Below, one piece after another: positions 5,743 to 8,733 of a stretch of 8,733 nucleotides of DNA. The notes under the pieces were generated by a model. The model saw only the letters and a list, made by a program, of their open reading frames with translations, was not told the origin of the DNA and made no database searches. Made by a program: the position numbers and the translations under genes. Position 1 is the stretch's first letter, and the number at the start of each line of letters is the position of its first letter. Location of the stretch: assembly GCA_025351545.1 (NCBI GenBank), contig JANXVQ010000403.1, forward strand, positions 1 through 8,733, given 5' to 3'. This DNA is from Spirosoma sp. (GTDB lineage: Bacteria > Bacteroidota > Bacteroidia > Cytophagales > Spirosomataceae).

Positions 5743-5994
5743 ATATACTCACCGTAACTCTAATAAATAATTTGACTAATAAATAATGTTACCTTTTCTC
5801 AATAGTATTGTTGACTTACTGCTTATATAGTAAGGTAACGGCGTATAGTAACCACAAAAAAGCTGTGATCTGTTTTATGTGCCATTGCGTTACCCGCTGT
5901 TACTGTAGCTGAGACTGTTTTCCCTGGCTGGAGTAGTGAAGACAAAAATGGTTTTTATAACGGCTTGTCATCGGCAGTTTAACGATAATTTAAG
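5743..5994. other. Intergenic stretch with scattered GTTAC/GTAAC repeats and a start-less open frame
   Basis: This 252-base part of the 385-base gap has GTTACCTT at 5788-5795 inverted against AAGGTAAC at 5832-5839, and further GTTAC or GTAAC copies at about 5849, 5889 and 5899. From 5869 to 5982 on the + strand one frame reads VLCAIALPAVTVAETV, then FPGWSSEDKNGFYNGLSSAV, then stop, with no start codon. It may be the end of a lost gene. Nothing else is seen. Confidence 0.3.
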
Positions 5995-6357
5995 CTACAC
6001 CGAAATTCTGCCTGTAGCTATTTCCTGTTGCTGGCGTGCCCATATTAAATCCCGTTTTTCCTGAAATGCCAGTCTAACCTCTTGGGATTCCCGGTCTTCC
6101 TTAACCCGGATAGCCTTTATTTTCGCAACACCCAGTACATCTGCTTGCTGGCAAATACGCTGATAGTTTTGCTTAATCTGCTCAATAGCTTGGTTTTCAG
6201 ACCCATAATGCTGCTTCCATTCCCGAACGTGTCGTTGAAGAAGTTGTAACCAGGTTGGGGTACTATCGGTTGGGTTTACATTAAGCAAAGCAACATTTGT
6301 TTCGATGGCCTGTTGCCGATACGCATCGAATAACTGACTGAACTTAGCACTCGTCAT
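5995..6357 (-). CDS. Small hypothetical protein, charged and helical
   Basis: The 120-residue product was not recognised. It has no signal peptide and no membrane segment, and appears to be cytoplasmic. It is rich in Q, E, R and K and predicted helical almost throughout: KFSQLFDAYRQQAIE at 5-19, a loop around NPTDSTP at 28-34, TWLQLLQRHVREWKQHY at 35-51, ENQAIEQIKQNYQRIC at 54-69, and a long charged helix from about 78 to 115 (KIKAIRVKEDRESQEVRLAF and onwards). The last helix looks able to form a coiled coil. The start is the ATG at 6357, and there is no strong Shine-Dalgarno. A matching -7 promoter element lies about 59 bases upstream and a terminator candidate lies downstream, which supports a real single gene. 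Composition is like that of the neighbours. Confidence 0.65.
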   Translation of the reverse strand: MTSAKFSQLFDAYRQQAIETNVALLNVNPTDSTPTWLQLLQRHVREWKQHYGSENQAIEQIKQNYQRICQQADVLGVAKIKAIRVKEDRESQEVRLAFQEKRDLIWARQQQEIATGRISV

Positions 6358-6415
6358 GATCGCTTAAAACAGGTAAAATATATAGATCAGGTTACTCGTA
6401 TTTACTTCTTCGCAA

Positions 6416-6423
6416 CAAAGTTA
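6416..6423 (-). promoter_or_regulatory. Bacteroidota-type -7 element for the 120-residue gene
   Basis: The - strand reads TAACTTTG, an exact TAnnTTTG match. Nineteen bases further upstream is CTG (6445-6443), one base off the -33 TTG. Transcription would start near 6409, leaving a leader of about 50 bases. Confidence 0.5.
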
Positions 6424-6510
6424 ATAAACAATGAATTTCTTGCAGGAAGATTGACTAAACGGTATAATTTAGCCACAAGCTTGCACTTTAATATACCAAT
6501 TATATATATA

Positions 6511-6566
6511 CAAATCAATAGTTTGTCATTATGTTATTTGACAAATCAATTCTAATTGGACATAAT
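6511..6566. repeat. Nested short repeats in AT-rich DNA
   Basis: CAAATCAAT occurs directly repeated at 6511-6519 and 6542-6550, 31 bases apart (about three helical turns). Between and around them are the palindrome ATTTG-A-CAAAT at 6536-6546, the pair TTTGTC (6522-6527)/GACAAA (6540-6545) and the pair ATTATGT (6528-6534)/ACATAAT (6560-6566). It could be a protein binding site; AT-rich sequence makes chance repeats more likely. Confidence 0.35.
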
Positions 6567-6803
6567 AGACTATAAATATTGTCGCCAACAACCCCCTTCC
6601 CTGGTGGGCAACTAATGTAACATGCTCAATGTAAAATAGTGGAAACGCACGGAGGGATTCTTACCGCTCGTAGCAGGCCCAGTGAGGGCGCCACTTTTTT
6701 AATTTACTTCCCTAAATAAGTATTGTTGTATTGACTGATGTTATGCATAGCGCCAGGTTTTAACCCGGTGTTCCGCAACATCTGTGTTTAAAAGCTCTTA
6801 TCG
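6567..6803. other. Non-coding stretch with a GC-rich island and T-run hairpin
   Basis: No gene is supported here. The part at 6584-6694 is richer in G and C than its AT-rich surroundings. AGTGG at 6638-6642 can pair with CCACT at 6691-6695, enclosing a small hairpin (GCCC 6677-6680 with GGGC 6686-6689), and a run of six T follows at 6695-6700. This could be the end of a short + strand transcript. On the - strand one frame reads ALTGPATSGKNPSVRFHYF without a start, which is not enough for a gene call. Confidence 0.3.
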
Positions 6804-7313
6804 CTATTCCTCTACAGCTTTTTCAACCAGACCTTCTTCGCTAAGTTGCTCCTGTTTAAAAAATGTAAGCTCACGAATGGATTGAGCCAGTTCTCGGGTT
6901 TCCTTGCTTTTTTTCGAAAACTGATCAGCCACTGCGGTATTGCCAGTATCAGTGAAGTACTTATTACTCTGTTCGAGTAGCATTATGGTTTCTTCGAGGC
7001 CGCGTAACGTTTTCCACAGCGAATCTTCGACAGACTTGGTTACCTCCGACAACAAAGCACTGGCCGTAAAAGCATGACCCGTATGACACCGGTATCGAAT
7101 TATACGACCCTCATCGAAGCGGACCAAAACGCCGTTACATTCCGGGCAGGTCAGGGGCGACAATTGCCCCATTTGCAGAATGCCCATATTAAATCCATCG
7201 CCCTGCGCTGCAATGCTAACCTCCAGTTTAAGTCGATCCAATTCATCCATTGGTATTTCGGGAGTTAGAGAAACTTGTTCCTGAGTCAGCTGGCAAAGCA
7301 AAGGGCCAATGGG
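6804..7313 (-). CDS. C-terminal zinc-ribbon-like and helical domain of the same CheB protein (3' part after the frameshift)
   Basis: The frame opens after a TAG at 7316-7314 and runs to the TAG at 6804; the first possible initiator is a TTG at 7301, without a ribosome binding site. It starts with [13 protein letters not shown], the end of the CheB domain. It then has a small metal-binding-like segment, [11 protein letters not shown] followed by [10 protein letters not shown], with cysteines and histidine in a CxxC-x16-CxxxH arrangement. Two amphipathic helices follow ([20 protein letters not shown] and the [20 protein letters not shown] region), and the end is acidic. Such an extension is found in some receiver-less CheB proteins; its role is unknown, perhaps metal binding or dimerisation. 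It is probably not translated on its own. Confidence 0.65.
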   Translation of the reverse strand, partial: PIGPLLCQLTQEQVSLTPEIPMDELDRLKLEVSIAAQGDGFNMGILQMGQLSPLTCPECNGVLVRFDEGRIIRYRCHTGHAFTASALLSEVTKSVEDSLWKTLRGLEETIMLLEQSNKYFTDTGNTAVADQFSKKSKETRELAQSIRELTFFKQEQLSEEGLVEKAVEE

Positions 7314-7831
7314 CTAACATAGTCAACATCAACATATTCCAGCACACTGGCAGGCATGCTCGGATAAGCGGCATCCTGTGGCTGTTGAACAATACCCAGG
7401 CCGCCCAGCCGTTTTACCGACCACATACCCGAGGTGCCATCGTCGAGCAGCCCCGTTAATACGATACCAATAACACGAGATCCGTAATTGTAAGCAGCCG
7501 AACGAAATAAGGCGTCGATGGAAGGGCGAAACCGATTCTCTTTTGGCCCTTTTTTAATCAGGATACGATCCCTTTCCACAAGCATGTGGTGATCGGGCGG
7601 TGCCAGATAAATGTGCCCTTCCTCTATGGGGTCACCATCCCTGGGATGTACCGCTTTCAACAAGCCGACCCGGCTAAGAATTTGCGGCATCATGCTGGTC
7701 GATGTAGGCGGTATGTGCTGGACAATAAAAATAGGTACTTTAAAACCAACAGGTAGCGAAGCAACCAACTCCTGTAGCGCCAGTACACCGCCCGCCGATG
7801 AGCCGATAACAATAATATCACGTTTTGCCAT
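7286..7831 (-). CDS. CheB-type methylesterase catalytic domain (5' part of the frameshifted gene)
   Basis: This 181-residue frame holds a whole CheB catalytic domain. It has IVIGSSAGG at 7-15 with the nucleophile at Ser12, FIVQHIPP at 35-42 with His39, and [13 protein letters not shown] at 123-135 with the acidic residue at Asp131. [16 protein letters not shown] follows, the usual stretch after the active site. CheB removes methyl groups from glutamate side chains of chemoreceptors and can deamidate glutamine. There is no N-terminal receiver domain, so phosphorylation control as in classical CheB is absent. The ATG at 7831 has a good Shine-Dalgarno-like AGAGGA six bases ahead, rare in this window. 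The last eight residues (after YVSP) come from the shifted frame. Confidence 0.8.
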   Translation of the reverse strand: MAKRDIIVIGSSAGGVLALQELVASLPVGFKVPIFIVQHIPPTSTSMMPQILSRVGLLKAVHPRDGDPIEEGHIYLAPPDHHMLVERDRILIKKGPKENRFRPSIDALFRSAAYNYGSRVIGIVLTGLLDDGTSGMWSVKRLGGLGIVQQPQDAAYPSMPASVLEYVDVDYVSPLALCFAS

Positions 7832-7942
7832 ATCTATCCTCTTCGATTTTAATCAAATCGCCGTAGCTTTAATGCCTGACACTTTAGATATTCGTTAAGT
7901 CAATAATACGTAACGACTGGTATTTGAATTAGTTTATTTTAC
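7832..7942. promoter_or_regulatory. Divergent promoter region between the two CheB-family genes
   Basis: This 111-base spacer must hold promoters for both genes. It contains CGATTT (7844-7849) inverted against AAATCG (7855-7860) in the leftward leader, and TCGTTA (7892-7897) inverted against TAACGA (7911-7916) near the centre. Either may be an operator. No full TAnnTTTG element is present in either direction, so the promoters are not placed. Confidence 0.4.
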
Positions 7943-8733
7943 ATGTACTCGCCGATGGGCAAAAAAATAATTTCTTCTGCTGATACCCAGCCTAAAAAAG
8001 CCTCTGTTCCTATTGTTGCAATTGGCGCATCGGCGGGTGGAATTGAAGCTATTACTGAGCTGCTAAAAAGCCTGTCGCCTACCACAGGACTGGCTTTTGT
8101 CTATATCCAGCACCTCAGCCCGAACCACGAAAGTCAACTCGTCAGTATCCTGAGTCGGTTAACAACCATGCCCGTTATAGAGGCTCAGCACATGCTACCC
8201 GTTGAAGCCAATCATTTCTATGTTATTCCGGCAGACAAGGACATGGAAATTGTGGACAGGATGCTCATACTGGTACAGCGTCGGCCGGCTCCCGCCCTTC
8301 ACATGCCCATCGACCAGTTTTTTATCTCCCTGGCCCAACACCAGCAAGATGGCGCTATTGGCGTGGTACTGTCGGGCATGGACGGCGATGGCACATTGGG
8401 ATTGAAAGCCATTAAGGTGGCGGGTGGCATCACCTTCGTGCAGGACGCATCGGCCAAATACCAGAGTATGCCCAGATCGGCCATTGCCGAGGGCGTAGTC
8501 GATCTCATATTATCTCCAACCGAGATTGCTAATGAAATTGAGCGGTTAAGCCAGAAAATCGACATTTTTCAACAAACAGTCCTTGTCGAATCGCAGCAGG
8601 AGGTCGGCACGACCGATGAAGATCTGAAGACGATTATTCAGTTCATCAGAAAAATAGTTGGTGTCGATTTTAGTCATTACAAGATAGCCACCATCCGTCG
8701 GCGGATTATCCGTCGGATGCTGCTCTATAAGCA
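7943..8733 (+). CDS. CheB-CheR fusion protein, N-terminal part (runs off the window)
   Basis: The frame is open from the ATG at 7943 to the right edge (263 complete codons). Residues 23-200 are a CheB methylesterase domain: IVAIGASAGG with the nucleophile at Ser30, YIQHLSP with His57, VVLSGMDGDGTLG with Asp149, and QSMPRSAIAEG. A helical linker follows (EIERLSQKIDIFQQTVLVES). From about 225 the all-alpha N-terminal domain of CheR methyltransferases begins (TIIQFIRKIVGVDFSHYK, then TIRRRIIRRM). In this family the chain usually goes on to the SAM-binding CheR domain and often PAS and histidine kinase parts; these are outside the window. Such proteins join both methylation and demethylation in one chain and mostly belong to signalling systems away from flagellar chemotaxis. 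A second in-frame ATG at 7955 is possible. No Shine-Dalgarno is seen at either. It diverges from the receiver-less CheB gene. Confidence 0.9.
   Translation, partial: MYSPMGKKIISSADTQPKKASVPIVAIGASAGGIEAITELLKSLSPTTGLAFVYIQHLSPNHESQLVSILSRLTTMPVIEAQHMLPVEANHFYVIPADKDMEIVDRMLILVQRRPAPALHMPIDQFFISLAQHQQDGAIGVVLSGMDGDGTLGLKAIKVAGGITFVQDASAKYQSMPRSAIAEGVVDLILSPTEIANEIERLSQKIDIFQQTVLVESQQEVGTTDEDLKTIIQFIRKIVGVDFSHYKIATIRRRIIRRMLLYK

Larger units (their letters stand above)
6804..7831 (-). pseudogene. Receiver-less CheB-type methylesterase gene broken by a frameshift
   Basis: Two adjoining frames on the - strand form one CheB-family gene. The first ends in the sequence [12 protein letters not shown] at 7286. 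The second is open from 7313 and has no proper start of its own. Adding one C to the CCC run at 7313-7311 joins them as [16 protein letters not shown], giving a continuous protein of 342 residues, the size of receiver-less CheB proteins that carry a C-terminal extension. The break falls just after the catalytic domain, so that domain may still be made, with a short foreign tail. A sequencing or assembly error in a homopolymer run is possible and cannot be told from a true mutation here. The gene is transcribed divergently from a cheB-cheR fusion gene. Confidence 0.75.

Noticed and set aside
5567..5752. A 61-residue - strand frame overlapping the LytTR start
   Set aside because: It overlaps the conserved LytTR N-terminus and the terminator candidate and has no recognisable features.
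8299..8565. An 88-residue - strand frame inside the cheB-cheR fusion gene
   Set aside because: It is opposite the catalytic part of the CheB domain, whose motifs fix the true frame.
1..8733. CRISPR array, tRNA, rRNA or complete insertion sequence
   Set aside because: No evenly spaced direct repeats, no cloverleaf-like sequence and no transposase with terminal inverted repeats were seen.

Overview
The window looks like a piece of a Bacteroidota chromosome, most likely Cytophagales (Spirosoma-like). The grounds are: -7 promoter elements of the TAnnTTTG type in front of several genes, weak or absent Shine-Dalgarno sequences, many secreted proteins of the cell envelope, an orphan LytTR regulator, and CheB and CheB-CheR proteins without receiver domains. 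This placement is inferred from style and gene content; there is no marker gene in the window.

Left part (1-3700). The tail of a prolyl oligopeptidase ends in a very strong hairpin terminator. A small secreted TM2-domain protein follows on the + strand. Facing it is a tightly packed leftward operon of four genes: a LolA-like secreted protein, a YidD-like protein with its own signal peptide, and two paralogous proteins that each have a TPR-like helical part followed by a two-helix membrane module with a PGxGxLYAGK motif. All junctions overlap (4 nt, 1 nt, about 59 nt), so the four products probably act together in the envelope. This is the most interesting unit in the window. A bidirectional terminator separates it from the TM2 gene.

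Middle (3721-6803). A secreted beta-barrel protein with its own promoter and terminator lies on the - strand. It is followed by about 2.5 kb of low coding density holding a LytTR-only DNA-binding protein, a 120-residue hypothetical protein, and several stretches that read like protein but lack starts or are broken. One of these recalls the C-terminus of phage Gp157-type proteins. Unexplained repeats and a possible small transcript lie in the gap at 6358-6803.

Right part (6804-8733). Two CheB-family genes diverge from a 111-bp spacer. The leftward one, a receiver-less CheB with a C-terminal zinc-ribbon-like and helical domain, is broken by an apparent one-base deletion in a run of C. The rightward one is the start of a CheB-CheR fusion protein cut by the window edge. 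Both keep the Ser-His-Asp residues of the methylesterase fold. They suggest a CheB/CheR-type sensory system rather than flagellar chemotaxis, as no other che or flagellar genes are seen.
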